Counted from the stretch's first letter, positions 12,064-23,238 are shown. The stretch: DNA of 64,000 nucleotides from Hemicentrotus pulcherrimus (GCA_003118195.1 BEXV01000329.1:164131-228130), one strand, 5' to 3'. The notes: generated from the letters alone by a model not told the origin. Numbers and translations are program-made.

Positions 12064-12652
12064 CTGGGAATGGTCTGTGGCCTGAGGCAAGAAAGCGATT
12101 CCTGGCCAACAACCATGGATAAAGACCAAAGCCATCGCGCCTTGGACCTCCCAGACCGTGTGCACCGAACACCCCGGCCAGTGCCGGGTGATTATGCTGG
12201 GCTGCCGCCGCTGCAGCAGCGGCTGCCATATTATGATGGTGTGCAAGTCCGAGTTGATGCTGGATCGGACCAACGTGAGACGGTGGCCCGGCCGCTGAGG
12301 CGGTGTGATAGATGGGCTCGGGGTGGTAGAGTCCCTTCATTCCACTGAGAGTGTTAAAGAAGGATGCCTCTGTGGGCATAGGCTTGATGATGCCGCCGTG
12401 CCGACTCGTTGCCGGCGGCGTGAACGGTGACGACGCTAACGAGTTTGATTCCATGGTCGATGCCGTAGCTGCTGCTTGCGGTGATGTCGGTGGAGTAGGA
12501 GTCGCTCGATGATGACGGTGGTGGTTATTGTTATGATTCGTGTCTTTTGATACAAGTGACTCTATCGAGAAACAGCTCGATTTCGACGTCGTGGTGGTAG
12601 TTGATGACGAGATTCCGCTGATAGGCGGTCGAAATAACTCCGCCGCTGACAT
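12064..12652 (-). CDS. Emx: Emx homeobox transcription factor, coding exon 1 (N-terminal part)
   Basis: This exon encodes residues 1-196 plus the first base of codon 197 of an Emx-class homeodomain protein, a nuclear transcription factor used in anterior and neural patterning in many animals. Visible parts in order: an eh1-like motif FSIESLVSKD at residues 28-37, matching the N-terminal motif typical of Emx proteins; a His/Asn-rich stretch at 38-48; a Ser/Thr/Pro/Ala-rich linker; HHH at 138-140; nine alanines at 143-151; then HNHPALAG and FGLYPWLLARNRF at 175-187, the YPW hexapeptide region that precedes the homeodomain in Emx. The ATG at 12652-12650 is well placed: A at -3 (CAAACATG), and an in-frame TGA 21 bases upstream (12671-12673). 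The exon ends at CCCAG followed by GTGAGT, a strong donor, in phase 1. Without splicing the frame stops after only four more codons (ESDL). The join to exon 2 restores GGT (Gly197). Family identity is very secure; the symbol follows the family. Confidence 0.96.
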
Positions 12653-13455
12653 GTTTGCAATTGTCTCTTTTCAACCCTGTTTAAAAAAAACTTTCTTCAG
12701 GTTTAATCAGTCGATGTTCGACTCAATTACTCAGAAAACACTTTTATTTCCTCTGTTAAATTATTAGCAGAGAAAAACTCCAAATTCAGCAATAATTATG
12801 TTCACATGTCCATGTAAGAAATAGAACGGCGAACTTCAAGTTTTAGAAATCCTGCTCTGAATTAGATTCATATGTTTGTGAAAATATTTTAAGTGTAGCA
12901 CAGAGAAGTAGAGAGGGAGGGAGTCCAATGAGATACGTACGTCCGCATCCACTCGATGTCCAACAACGTTTGTCCACGTTTAGGGGGTTTACAGCGCGTG
13001 AAGACCGGCCAAAGCGGAACAAGGGGGGTACACGCTCTACCACTTTCTGGTTTCGGGCACGAGATGAAAGACACAAGAGTCTTATTCTTTGATCCCGCTA
13101 CTCAACTATCCAATCTACCTTTAGATAAAAACAATTGCGACGGATGGGAAAACGAAGAAAATTTGTGAAGTCGTGTTGATCAGAATAAATGCAAAAAGTG
13201 CGATTTGTTAAGTGACGAGGATGATAGAAAAATATGTCTTATCACCCGTGACTTTCGAACAAGCTATGAAAAATCCAATGTTGGAAATCGATTCATATAA
13301 TAATAAATTTTCGCTGACCACGTTGTGTTAGAGCGAGTCTGTCTACCTTCTGATAGAGAGTGAGAAGTATATTCTGTTTTGGACCAAGTCATGTGCGCCA
13401 AGTGATGCGCTCCGTCCTCCAGCGATGGATTCCGATCTAACTTGCTAATCGCTCA

Positions 13456-13463
13456 ATTTGCAT
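13456..13463 (+). promoter_or_regulatory. Octamer motif ATTTGCAT
   Basis: This is a perfect POU-factor octamer about 800 bases upstream of the Emx start codon, next to a GCTAATC element. Chance occurrence is quite possible in AT-rich DNA. Confidence 0.3.
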
Positions 13464-13593
13464 AGTCGTTAGAGAGGAGGCCCCCACAATTAGCTTATGA
13501 GAGACACGGGTATGGAACGGCGATGCTTAATCAAAACTCGTTTCTCTCTTCTTCCCTCTTCGCCCAATAACCCGTCGCCATTTCGTGTCACTT

Positions 13594-13602
13594 TTGATTG
13601 GC
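13594..13602 (-). promoter_or_regulatory. CCAAT box (minus-strand orientation)
   Basis: GATTGG on the plus strand reads CCAATC on the coding strand of Emx, 15-25 bases from the CRE. CCAAT next to a CRE is a common promoter arrangement. Confidence 0.35.
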
Positions 13603-13615
13603 AGATGAGAACGAT

Positions 13616-13625
13616 GTGACGTCAC
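13616..13625. promoter_or_regulatory. Palindromic CRE (TGACGTCA)
   Basis: GTGACGTCAC is a full 8-bp cAMP response element with symmetric flanks, about 970 bases upstream of the Emx ATG. It is the consensus site for CREB/ATF-type bZIP factors. Function is inferred from motif and position. Confidence 0.5.
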
Positions 13626-13866
13626 GATGAAGAATCGCTTAAACTCTAATCGAACTACCCCCTTGTTCACTGGACTGCTACAATGTAGCTAAGCGCTCTC
13701 CTGTGCGGCTGTACACCTCTAAAATTGTTCACCGAGGAGAAGCCTGTCTCAATTTGCTGACTCCAATCTCGGCTTTCGCTTGTGTTCAACTCTGCGTATG
13801 CTGATTCACAGGGAAGATGATTGTGCGATGCAGCGAAGACAAGTCTCAGGTAGACGCCATTATTTA

Positions 13867-13910
13867 GTGGGCGGGGCGCAGAACTCTCTTTGCCATCGCT
13901 GATTGGTCGA
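13867..13910 (-). promoter_or_regulatory. GC box plus CCAAT box
   Basis: GTGGGCGGGGCG (13867-13878) contains a consensus Sp1/KLF GC box, and GATTGGTCG (13901-13909) reads CCAATC on the minus strand. Their spacing of about 25 bases and their location 1.2 kb upstream of the Emx ATG suggest a core or proximal promoter. Confidence 0.4.
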
Positions 13911-16684
13911 AGGAAGCATGCAGCGAATATTGCATCTGTTTTGGTGTATACCAGACCAAATCTCATGGAGACGAGGAAAGTTAATGAAATGTGCATGTCC
14001 AAAATAATAATCTTATTGAGGGATTATTTGGATCAGATTTACACACTATTATACATATAAAGTCATTAGAGTGGTTTCATATTTTGGATGTTTTACATTT
14101 CGTGCCTAATTATTAATTTTCAAGTCCAATTTATTCAATTACATAAAAGCATAAAAGCATATTCAAAATTTAATTTAATTAAAGGTTTACTAAAATATAG
14201 CTTCGCAGCCGTTGATAGCTGAATTGCGATATAGTTCACAGATAAAAAACATATAAATTACAATGGACATAGATTGGCATGAATTTAAAACAAAATAGAA
14301 ATTAGAGTACAGAATTACAGTTGAAATAATTTGTTTGAAAAAATTGATATAGATTCATAGCATTATCTGTTGAGAGTATATTAATGAGGTGGCTTTTGAA
14401 TTTATAAATGGAACACCAAAGAGTTAAAATGTGAGTTTCAGTAAAAATGGGTTGTTCAAATAATATCAGGAGTTTCGTGATTATTCAAAACCATTGTAAA
14501 CATTTAAAAACATAGGGGTTGGAAAAAGTCTTAGAGAAAGGAGAGTGGGATGGTCAGGGAAAGAGATATGGTGTGAAAAGAAAATGAAATTTAAAATTGA
14601 AATTTAAAAATCTGAGGTAAAGTTTTGTGTTTATTATACAGGGGAGATAGTGTCCATCGATTAATGTTTAGATGGGGCTTAATGGGTTTAATACACTCGT
14701 ATCTCCTGTTACTCTATCTATTGTCGAATATAAAAAAAAGTAAATGGAGGATAACGACTAACTGTAATTCATTTTTTCGTCTGAGAAACTGAAATGCTCT
14801 AAATGATCCAATTAAAAGAAGTTAAATTAGCTCTAAATACGTTATCTTCCTAGGATTTAACATTTCAACGATTTAAATTTATACCTCAAATGTGTATATT
14901 GATTATATTAATGCCATGCAATGCAGAGAACATAATTAACAGTAGCACATAAGTTCACAATTATACGTTTACACTTCATACTAAAAAAAAAAAAACATAT
15001 GGATGTTATATATTTTGAGAGTATAGTAATATCAAGGGCCTTGAGACTAAATCAGAAACGAGGTTGAACAACATTCAGACAAACATGAAGTATGGGTTTA
15101 TTGTGAGAAAAAAAATACAATTTATATGTATTCAATTAAGTACTTATTGTTGCCAATTATATGTTGTACAAGCAAGATTTTAAATGTGCATATCAACAAT
15201 TATCCTCTATGGACATAAGAATGAAATGAAATGAAATAAAATAAAATGAACAGATATCTTTAAAATGAAAAAGATAACATTAAGTGTCAAAAAAAAAAAA
15301 AAAAATAGCCAAAATAATAATCTAAATCCTCAACTAGTCTATCTCTACATTTACTAGGCCTTTGTGGTTTTTGTTGCATGATCAGCAGTGAGGAAACAAA
15401 AGCTTGCCTAGAACAGTGTGAAATGAACATGATGGATATTAAATTTAAAAGTTCGACCTCACTCACACTTGAACATGGCGACCTATCAGCGCAGCTGGAA
15501 AGCGACAAAGCGACCTCAACAGGGCAAAACGAACCAGTTTATATTCATCACGTTCAAGTACATGTCAGAATGCGTGTATGTGCGTAGCCAACTTTTTCAT
15601 TAGGAACAGGCCCGCTTATTCAAAATGAATTAATAAACACAAATCACATTCCATCCCACTCTTAATGATTTAACCAGCTATTTTGACGCGTGATGATAGT
15701 ATACCTATCATATTCGATAGTAAATAGTGTAGCCAATTCTATTTTTATAACGTTGTTATAAGAAATTGTGAAAGCAATTTTAAGATAAATGAGATTACAT
15801 AAACAAGTGTTAGTGTTAGCATAGCACCCTTCCATACCAGAAGAAAAATTATCTGTCTCTTTCACTTTATATTATATTTATAAGAGGCAATTTTCGTGCT
15901 CAATAAGGTATGAAAAATAAGTATGCAAGGTAAACAGCGAACGAATAGCTTTGAATGGGACAGTTGAGAAATGTCATATTTATAACACTTTTTTTTATCA
16001 CACCTTCTAAATGAACATTTAAAAGTTTGGTCGTCTGAAATCCAAATCAATTCTAGATGTAAAATACTCTTCTTTTAGATAAACATTGATATGAAAGTCT
16101 GAAAATATTTATGGTGCAGCTTTCGCAGAATTTGAATCATATTAAATCATCTTTTTTAAAGATTTATCTTTGCTATAAAACTACAATCAAGGAAATAATT
16201 ATCAAGCTATGACGCCATCTTTGAAGAAATTTAGAAGAAAAAAAAATAATTACACCGTAAAGCAGATAGTTGATTAATGTTAGACAATACCAAAGCATTC
16301 ATAAAACAGGTTAAAGAGGAGATTCGCTCGAGTGAACCTACCGACTCATTTCACGCTCATTGCGATTGCCAAGCTGCACGGTTCTTACTTACATGGTTGA
16401 CGGAGTATTATTGTGTAAGGAGAGTGAAATCATTGTGACGTTGTAATCACGTGACAGAGTAATTTTTGTTAATTTTAAGGAAAGCTTTATTGACGGAAAA
16501 TTTATTTATAGATCATTTAACTCTTATTGCAAATATGTTTTTTCGTTAGAACGGCTTACATTCAAGCAATTTTTTGCTTAAAATGACTGTATCCAATTTC
16601 ATTTATTTGTAACAAACTGTAATTTTGATTTTGTAACGTAACTAAGCGTAACATACTTTCATTTTGTACTGAATAATGTATTGT

Positions 16685-16842
16685 ATTCGTGGTGCTGTCG
16701 TCCCGGCTTTTATTTCGTGTAAGGATCTCGCTTCACTTAATGATATGTCTGCTGGGACAACAGCACCACAGCGCCTAGAAACAATGTATTAGGCGCGTTA
16801 TAAATGTGATCTATTATCATTATTATTATTATCTTGACTTAT
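16685..16842 (+). mobile_element. SINE-like 3' end with two hairpins and (ATT)n tail
   Basis: A 16-bp near-perfect stem (GTGGTGCTGTCGTCCC at 16689-16704 against 16754-16769) is followed by a second stem (GCGCCTA at 16771-16777, TAGGCGC at 16790-16796). Then comes GCGCGTTATAAATG and an ATT-rich tail. The GCGC-TATAAA-(ATT)n ending is shared with three other places in this window and is typical of short interspersed repeats. The superfamily is not determined. Confidence 0.6.
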
Positions 16843-17499
16843 ACATTCACAAGTGAGAATAAAATGGATTTACAAAGTGTAAAGAAATAAAGATCAAATC
16901 GAAAAAAAAATAAAAATAAAAATTGTATTGTCTGATGGACTTACATAAATACATGTATATACCTGGAGTTTCAAACATCTTTTCCTTATTCCTTTATGTG
17001 AATGAAATCTGATAAGATTTTATTTTACTTGGATATAAAACGCATACGATTTAGCAAATAATTTCTCATTACAACTATTTCCTCCTAGTTATAGAAATCA
17101 CCATCATTTCATGATGAGGAATATCAATGCAGGTCGTGCAGTATACGCTACAAAATAATGTTTCATACGAGTTTCATGATTATACCGCCGGCCACTTTCA
17201 TTTAATGTGACCTTGCATGTGGTTACGAACACACCCATTCAATTTCGGGATTGATAACTTTAATATGATTTATTATTATACATGTATATTCACTACATCA
17301 TAAATTAGATAAGAAATACATGAGAATGGTTGTCCTCCAAACTAAACCACGGTAATAACTCATCCTGAGAAGTATAGTCAGGTTGAAAAGTGCAGAGATA
17401 GTTATCTATAATCAAAAGCATGGTAAAGTTTACAGAGAGTTGAACCTACAGCGATAGATGAATAGAGAGGGGGTATATGTATATAGGAAGAGAAAGAGT

Positions 17500-17522
17500 G
17501 AGAGAGAGAGAGAGAGAGAGAG
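17500..17522 (+). repeat. GA microsatellite
   Basis: (GA)n of about 23 bases followed by GGGGG. Confidence 0.85.
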
Positions 17523-17636
17523 GGGGATTAATTAAGACAATTTGAACAAAATGTTCAAAATATAGAACCGTACATGTTCAGCAAGCTTAGTGTTTTAAGT
17601 AAGTCCCTTTATTCGCGACTAAGTTTAAAATTACGT

Positions 17637-17742
17637 ACTTTTAGATTCGCACGAAGACAGTGTGGATTGCTACGGTCGACGTCCTTTTAATGCACTGCCT
17701 TGAATGGACGTCACAAGTATCAGTCCACACAAATCTAAAAGT
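17637..17742. repeat. Long imperfect hairpin
   Basis: Outer arms ACTTTTAGATT (17637-17647) pair perfectly with 17732-17742. After a 12-base bulge, inner arms 17660-17684 and 17706-17730 match at 19 of 25 positions. The loop is about 21 bases. It may be a small MITE, a remnant inverted repeat or an RNA hairpin precursor; the sequence does not decide which. Confidence 0.55.
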
Positions 17743-18487
17743 CCATAATGATGACGACGACTACGACACGTGACCTTGTGCTACGTCACTGTCTTATATT
17801 AAAAAAAACTCGAGACGGAAGAGAGGGAATGCCTCAGTAAATTTGAAGACACCGAAAAACAATTAAGGCCCATACGACCGGGAAGCGTTCAATACTCCGA
17901 TCTTCATAATCTTGGGACATGGTTTTTGTTTGGCGTGCAAGTCATTCTTCTTCAAATTCGATAAATCGCCTCCTCTCCAGCAATTAGTCCGCCAATCAGC
18001 CTTTTGTTTAGTGGTGTATCATTGTTTTGCTTGCTGGGCAATACGAGTATGTGAGAGGTGACGCGCATCATACTCTTTTGTGTGGTGCATGTTTGGGTGG
18101 GATGCTGTCAGTGTGTATGGGGTGCGTTGTCGTGGTAACGGGGATGACCGGATTTGAGGGCAACGCCTTCTTGAGCATAACTGTAACTAAGCTTTATTTT
18201 AATTCTTACTCATAAGACTTTCAATCTAATCAGTACCCATATTTCCCTGTCTCAATCGTTCTTTCTATCGCTTTCTGCCAACCTATTCGTAATGATAATT
18301 TCGAATACCTAATTCATGATTTACTATTTCGAAGTATTACCGTATCTTTACATCACAGACAAAAAACTAAAAGACAAAAAGACGACCAAAGTTGGTCGAA
18401 AGTCAAACAGTGTATTCATTTATAATGCTCTCGCAAACGTCTTTTGTTTATATCCATTTTGAAATCAGTATACCACCATAATCAGCG

Positions 18488-18520
18488 GCGTACGCATGAT
18501 TTTTTCAGGGGGGGGGGGTT
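18488..18520 (+). repeat. Poly-G repeat fragment (GCGTACGC...TTTTTCAGGGGGG)
   Basis: GCGTACGCATGATTTTTTCA followed by G10 resembles the poly-G ends of dispersed repeats in marine invertebrate genomes. It is similar in layout to 18702-18732. Confidence 0.4.
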
Positions 18521-18701
18521 ACAATCAGGCCCAAAATTTCGCAACGACTCAGCCAGATTGACAATGATGATGATGATGATGAAAATAATAATAATAGCAA
18601 TGATTCCTAAATATTAATTCCATTTTTAACACATATCACAAGTCTCTAAAAGAAAACAGAAATCGAGGGGAGAATGAGAAAGAACGTGTGAGACAGACAC
18701 A

Positions 18702-18732
18702 GGCGCGGATCCAGGATTTCTTAGGGGGGGGG
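18702..18732 (+). repeat. Poly-G repeat fragment at the gap edge
   Basis: GGCGCGGATCCAGGATTTCT then TA and G9, interrupted by the gap. The repeat probably continues into unsequenced DNA. Confidence 0.45.
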
Positions 18733-19365
18733 NNNNNNNNNNNNNNNNNNNNNNNNNNNNNNNNNNNNNNNNNNNNNNNNNNNNNNNNNNNNNNNNNNNN
18801 NNNNNNNNNNNNNNNNNNNNNNNNNNNNNNNNNNNNNNNNNNNNNNNNNNNNNNNNNNNNNNNNNNNNNNNNNNNNNNNNNNNNNNNNNNNNNNNNNNNN
18901 NNNNNNNNNNNNNNNNNNNNNNNNNNNNNNNNNNNNNNNNNNNNNNNNNNNNNNNNNNNNNNNNNNNNNNNNNNNNNNNNNNNNNNNNNNNNNNNNNNNN
19001 NNNNNNNNNNNNNNNNNNNNNNNNNNNNNNNNNNNNNNNNNNNNNNNNNNNNNNNNNNNNNNNNNNNNNNNNNNNNNNNNNNNNNNNNNNNNNNNNNNNN
19101 NNNNNNNNNNNNNNNNNNNNNNNNNNNNNNNNNNNNNNNNNNNNNNNNNNNNNNNNNNNNNNNNNNNNNNNNNNNNNNNNNNNNNNNNNNNNNNNNNNNN
19201 NNNNNNNNNNNNNNNNNNNNNNNNNNNNNNNNNNNNNNNNNNNNNNNNNNNNNNNNNNNNNNNNNNNNNNNNNNNNNNNNNNNNNNNNNNNNNNNNNNNN
19301 NNNNNNNNNNNNNNNNNNNNNNNNNNNNNNNNNNNNNNNNNNNNNNNNNNNNNNNNNNNNNNNNN
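18733..19365. other. Assembly gap (633 N)
   Basis: This is a run of N only. Repeat-like sequence on both sides (poly-G fragment on the left, LINE-like 3' end 200 bases to the right) suggests the gap is a transposable element that did not assemble. Confidence 0.99.
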
Positions 19366-19559
19366 TCTACTTCCTACACCTTTGTTTTTTTTTAAAACTA
19401 AACTTTCTTTACTGTATGACTTACCAACATTTCAAATGTAAACTTTAAACTTATATCCTACTACTCCACAGTATTATCATAATGATATCAATTTTTGATG
19501 CAGTTTGAATATATGAAATATGTTTTTTGAATTCATACTTCCTAATGTATTTTAAACGT

Positions 19560-19672
19560 TTGTACAAATGTATTTATGTCATTTTTAAAAAGGAATATTT
19601 GTAAAATCATCGCAATTTGGCTGTGCCGCAATGATGTTTTTCATTAATAAACCAGTTGTCTATCTATCTAAC
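19560..19672 (+). mobile_element. LINE-like 3' end with TCTA tail
   Basis: The sequence around GCAATTTGGCTGTGCCGCAA, AATAAACCAGTTG and a short (TCTA)n tail looks like the 3' untranslated end of a CR1/L2-type non-LTR retrotransposon. No reverse transcriptase coding is left in view. Identification is from memory of such tails. Confidence 0.4.
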
Positions 19673-20879
19673 TATGTTATTCAAATGTCTTCATTGATTT
19701 TCGCAGCTGTAAGTTCAAATACGTTGTCTGGAAATGTTTAATTGGTCACAGAAACAAATTTGTCTTGAAAAATTGAATGGGTGAAAGAGACATTCTATAA
19801 TTTTGTACAAACAAAGTTTGTTGAGTATTTTAAGACTGAACGTGAACATTGGTGTGTTGTTTTGGGTAAATCAAAGTCTTACTTTTTTTTTTACGTAATT
19901 TAGAATAGACATTAATTCAAACTGTTTCAACATGTCCAAGTTGTTAAAGATCAGCCCTTTAACATTCAATAAATGCGTGAGATACATTCAATAACTGAAT
20001 TGTGGTGGATTATTTTAACTAAATCACTACCATGTGATAATTTGCCGTTGATCTTTGGAAATAAAAGGTAAGATGAACAACATCTGTAGAAAAGGAGAAC
20101 TTCAGAATATCTAGTCACCGGGTATTAAGTACTACGAAATTTTCTAGAAAGTTACACAATTGAAGAGTTACAAAGACTTTCCATGATGATAAATCAGTCG
20201 TTTCTTTACTACATGTTAAGATGCAGACAAATTGTCTCTTTACCAATTCATTTGGGGGCGCCAGCTTTGTTCCTGGTTTGGCTATCAGCTCTATTATCGT
20301 CCTAGACCCTACCTTTAAAAAAGGTATATTATATTAGATAATGGACATACGGATCACTCTGTGTTTTGATACTCGCATCGCGAATAAAAAACAAGATTTT
20401 AACGCTAATTGATTTTAATCTGTCACTGCACTATACCAAAGGAGAAACAAAAATCTATTGTGCATCACCTTTACTTCTAAGAAGGAAAGTGGAGGTAGGT
20501 AACACGGAGAAACGGAGCAGAACGATCTGACAGAAAGGCCCGAGCGGTCAGCAACCTTAGTTTGGTAGTGACTAGTGACAAGACTGGAATTGATGATTTG
20601 AACAATACGCAATGAGCCTCATTAGTCGTTTTTCTTCTTTTCACAAAGTAGGAGATTAAAGTTATGGTTGGTTGACCGCCCGACACGCACGCATGCTTTC
20701 CCCCTGCTAGTCCGTCCGGACACGTTACGTGAAGAGATCTGTGGATCGCGAGGATGATCAACCGAAGTGGACGATTCCATCATTATGGTAAAAACAGACA
20801 CAGGGGCCTTTTTTAAACGGTAGAACCACCAAAACTGTCTAAAACTATTTATTATGTGTAAAATGTTTATAACTAAATG

Positions 20880-20966
20880 TTTATAACTGCTGCTGAGCTA
20901 GCGCCATGAGCGTCCCTGGACGGTGTGTGCGCTCTATAAGTTTACACTATTATTATTATTATTATT
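20880..20966 (+). mobile_element. SINE-like 3' end with (ATT)n tail
   Basis: AGCGCC then a small CGTCC/GGACG stem, then GTGCGCTCTATAAGT and (ATT)6. It has the same architecture as 16685-16842. Confidence 0.5.
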
Positions 20967-21948
20967 TATTCGGAGACTCCATTGGTAAAGCGTTGAAAAC
21001 TCAGAAGAAATATTTGCTTTTTAATGCAGTTTATGCAAAATTCTCTGAAATTCTGTTTGCGACATTCGAGTGATGCGGGGGCTATGTGTAATCAATTGTT
21101 TCACATGATAAAAAGTGCATTACCACACGGTTGAAAAGTTAGATTGTTCTAATCACTAGGCATTCACGTTATCATTACAACATCTGTACCATATACATTT
21201 ACAGGGGAGTAAAATGGAATGTAATTCCGTTAACAAACCTAGTTTTGTGAATTATTCCAAGTGATCAGGAGTTACGAAAAAAATCAAAACAAACAAACAA
21301 ATAAACAACATCCACTACAACAGACAATTATAAATGAAAACCATCATATTTGAGAAATTCAATCCCATCATACTTTTGCAGAATTTTTCTCGAATCCTAG
21401 AACGTCGGTGCCATATTATGTCGAGCAACTTTAAAATAAGGGTCTCTTCTTGAATTGAGAATTGTAACTAAAACGTTTCTTACTGTTAATAAACATATTC
21501 GATTCATACTTTACGTATGCAAAAAAACATAACTTCTTACAACACCAACAACAGCACCAAGAATACTATACATTTATGTTGAATGGTAACTCATTGACAA
21601 TTTCTACTTCGGATAAAACACTTTGCAGCATCTCAGTCTTCCTTTACTCAACTCGTATTTGGACATGTTGCATTTACCACGATAGAATCTCGGTCAATTT
21701 ATTTGTGGTATCAATAGTTAGCCTAAATAATATTCATGTTAAAAAAACTGCGGGCCTTCCACGCACTTGATAAGGTAATCATTGATCTATCAGAGAAACT
21801 GATTTCTGAAAACGATAAGATAACTTTGTAGGAATTTGAGGGGGAAGCAATGTTGCTTACGGGGATAATAGACATAAAAAGCGAATAATGTTGACTCGCA
21901 GTAATATTATACCCCCTGAGAAGAGGGTTTTCGTCGTACAGTCGATAC

Positions 21949-22090
21949 CAATCGATTGATCGAGTCGCACCGGCGCGAATGACGTTAATAGCCTAACGCG
22001 TGAAAACAGGGTCAAAAGCCCCGATACATGCCCAGTTAATCGGTTGGTATATAATAGTCAGATTAGAGGGGATATTGTCCACTCTATATA
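21949..22090. promoter_or_regulatory. CAATCGATTG palindrome and TATA-like elements
   Basis: A perfect 10-bp palindrome CAATCGATTG (21949-21958, similar to Onecut/Cut sites) is followed by TATATAAT (22048-22055) and CTATATA (22084-22090) in locally GC-richer sequence. It could be a promoter of an unseen transcript or an enhancer. Tentative. Confidence 0.25.
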
Positions 22091-22290
22091 CCCGGACAGT
22101 CGGTTTACTACCGGTCATCCGTCATTAGCAGCGATGCGTGGCCAAGATTTGCAAGAAGTCGTAGAGTCTGTGAATAAGAGATAAGGATAGAATGACGGCT
22201 ACAAAATTATATAACCATTATCATTAGTCTTATCGTAATTCTGCCGAGACAACATTCATGACAACTGGTGTCACGCCTAAAAATATGCAA

Positions 22291-22293
<3 letters not shown>

Positions 22294-22329
<36 letters not shown>

Positions 22330-22335
22330 AGGGGA
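22294..22335 (+). repeat. GA microsatellite
   Basis: (GA)n then G7, in otherwise AT-rich flank. Confidence 0.85.
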
Positions 22336-22796
22336 ATTTCAGAGAGATAAAATAAAAATATAAAAAGGGACAAAATTGCTCGATATGAAGTTGTTCAAAC
22401 TTTTTAAACATCCTTTGAGGAATAAAAACAAAATTATAAACTATAATAATATAGAAGTTAAAGTTAAAGTAAAAGGGAGAAACAACGTAAAAGATAGCAT
22501 ACAGTTAGGCCTGTCTAGTCTTCACGCTCACGTGAATACCATTACACAGTTCTCCGTAACACCGCCTCCACTCGCTCTAAGTTAGATGTCGACACATCGG
22601 GACTTTGGAGGGGTGTTTATCCCGGGTTCGTTGACCCCCTTGCTATCTCTTGTGTCCCCGTCTCAGTGACGCTCCAAGGGTCTTATTAAGTACCACTAAA
22701 TGGTCTTGATATTCTTTCGCTTTATAGTGTACGGCATGCACGGAGGAGGTCTAACGATTTTTGGGATAGTGGTTCTCTTTCTTTCCAGTCCTAGAC

Positions 22797-22834
22797 ATTA
22801 ATTACAGACGTACTCTCCGCAAGTCCCAATTAAT
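22797..22834. promoter_or_regulatory. Pair of homeodomain-type sites
   Basis: ATTAATTA (22797-22804) and CAATTAAT (22827-22834) lie 30 bases apart, about three helical turns, in a non-repetitive stretch. This fits homeodomain binding but is unproven. Confidence 0.25.
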
Positions 22835-23238
22835 GAATATGAGACTTGTCAAGGTGGACTAAAGGGAGATGGCAGCTATGTAAATGAATTTGATTGAGAG
22901 GATAATGAGAATGGTGAGGTTGCATCGTGGTCTTGTCCTGTCGAATGATAAACAACATTTATTTAAACTTTTTGACAATGAACTGTAGTTTCACAGATCA
23001 TGCTGTTTATCTGTGTGTCGAAGGACTTGACGCTAGCCTTATATATTTATTACTTATCATGTCACCACTAGTTGTTTTCCTTGTTGTTCTACAAACGGGG
23101 GCATTGGCCTCTTCTTCTATTCCAATCGATGGAACGAACATCAAAAGGCTATGTATAGGGTTCACATTGTCATACTGCGGGTGGGGGTTCCCCTTTGGGC
23201 CTTGGGAGGGCCGACGAAACTTTATGAAAATGTCGTCA

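Larger units (their letters stand above)
12653..14010 (-). promoter_or_regulatory. Emx: Emx 5' flank: 5' UTR and probable promoter region
   Basis: This is the sequence immediately upstream of the Emx start codon. An in-frame stop at 12671-12673 limits the coding region. The transcription start is not identifiable by eye. Promoter-type motifs cluster between 13450 and 13910: an octamer, two CCAAT boxes in minus-strand orientation, a palindromic CRE and a GC box. A 5' UTR intron cannot be excluded. Short ORFs here (for example 13667-14002) look non-coding. Confidence 0.5.
14011..18732. other. Gene-free AT-rich flank (14.0-18.7 kb)
   Basis: No coding region was recognised. It contains an AAATG-type pentamer repeat (15219-15250), a poly-A run (15289-15305), a SINE-like tail (16685-16842), a GA tract (17500-17522), a hairpin (17637-17742) and two poly-G repeat fragments near the gap. 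The stretch 16300-16450 has CACGTGAC and several bHLH/homeodomain-like motifs but nothing decisive. Confidence 0.7.
19366..22600. other. Gene-free flank (19.4-22.6 kb)
   Basis: No gene recognised. It holds a LINE-like 3' end, a SINE-like tail, a GA microsatellite and a motif-rich stretch at about 21900-22140 with TATA-like elements. Confidence 0.7.

Noticed and set aside
12070..12348. Plus-strand ORF of 92 codons
   Set aside because: It is the antisense shadow of Emx exon 1.
13667..14002. 111-codon minus-strand ORF upstream of Emx
   Set aside because: No domain or codon pattern; it overlaps the promoter-type motif cluster.
18688..19395. 235-codon ORF
   Set aside because: It spans the N gap and is nearly all unknown residues.
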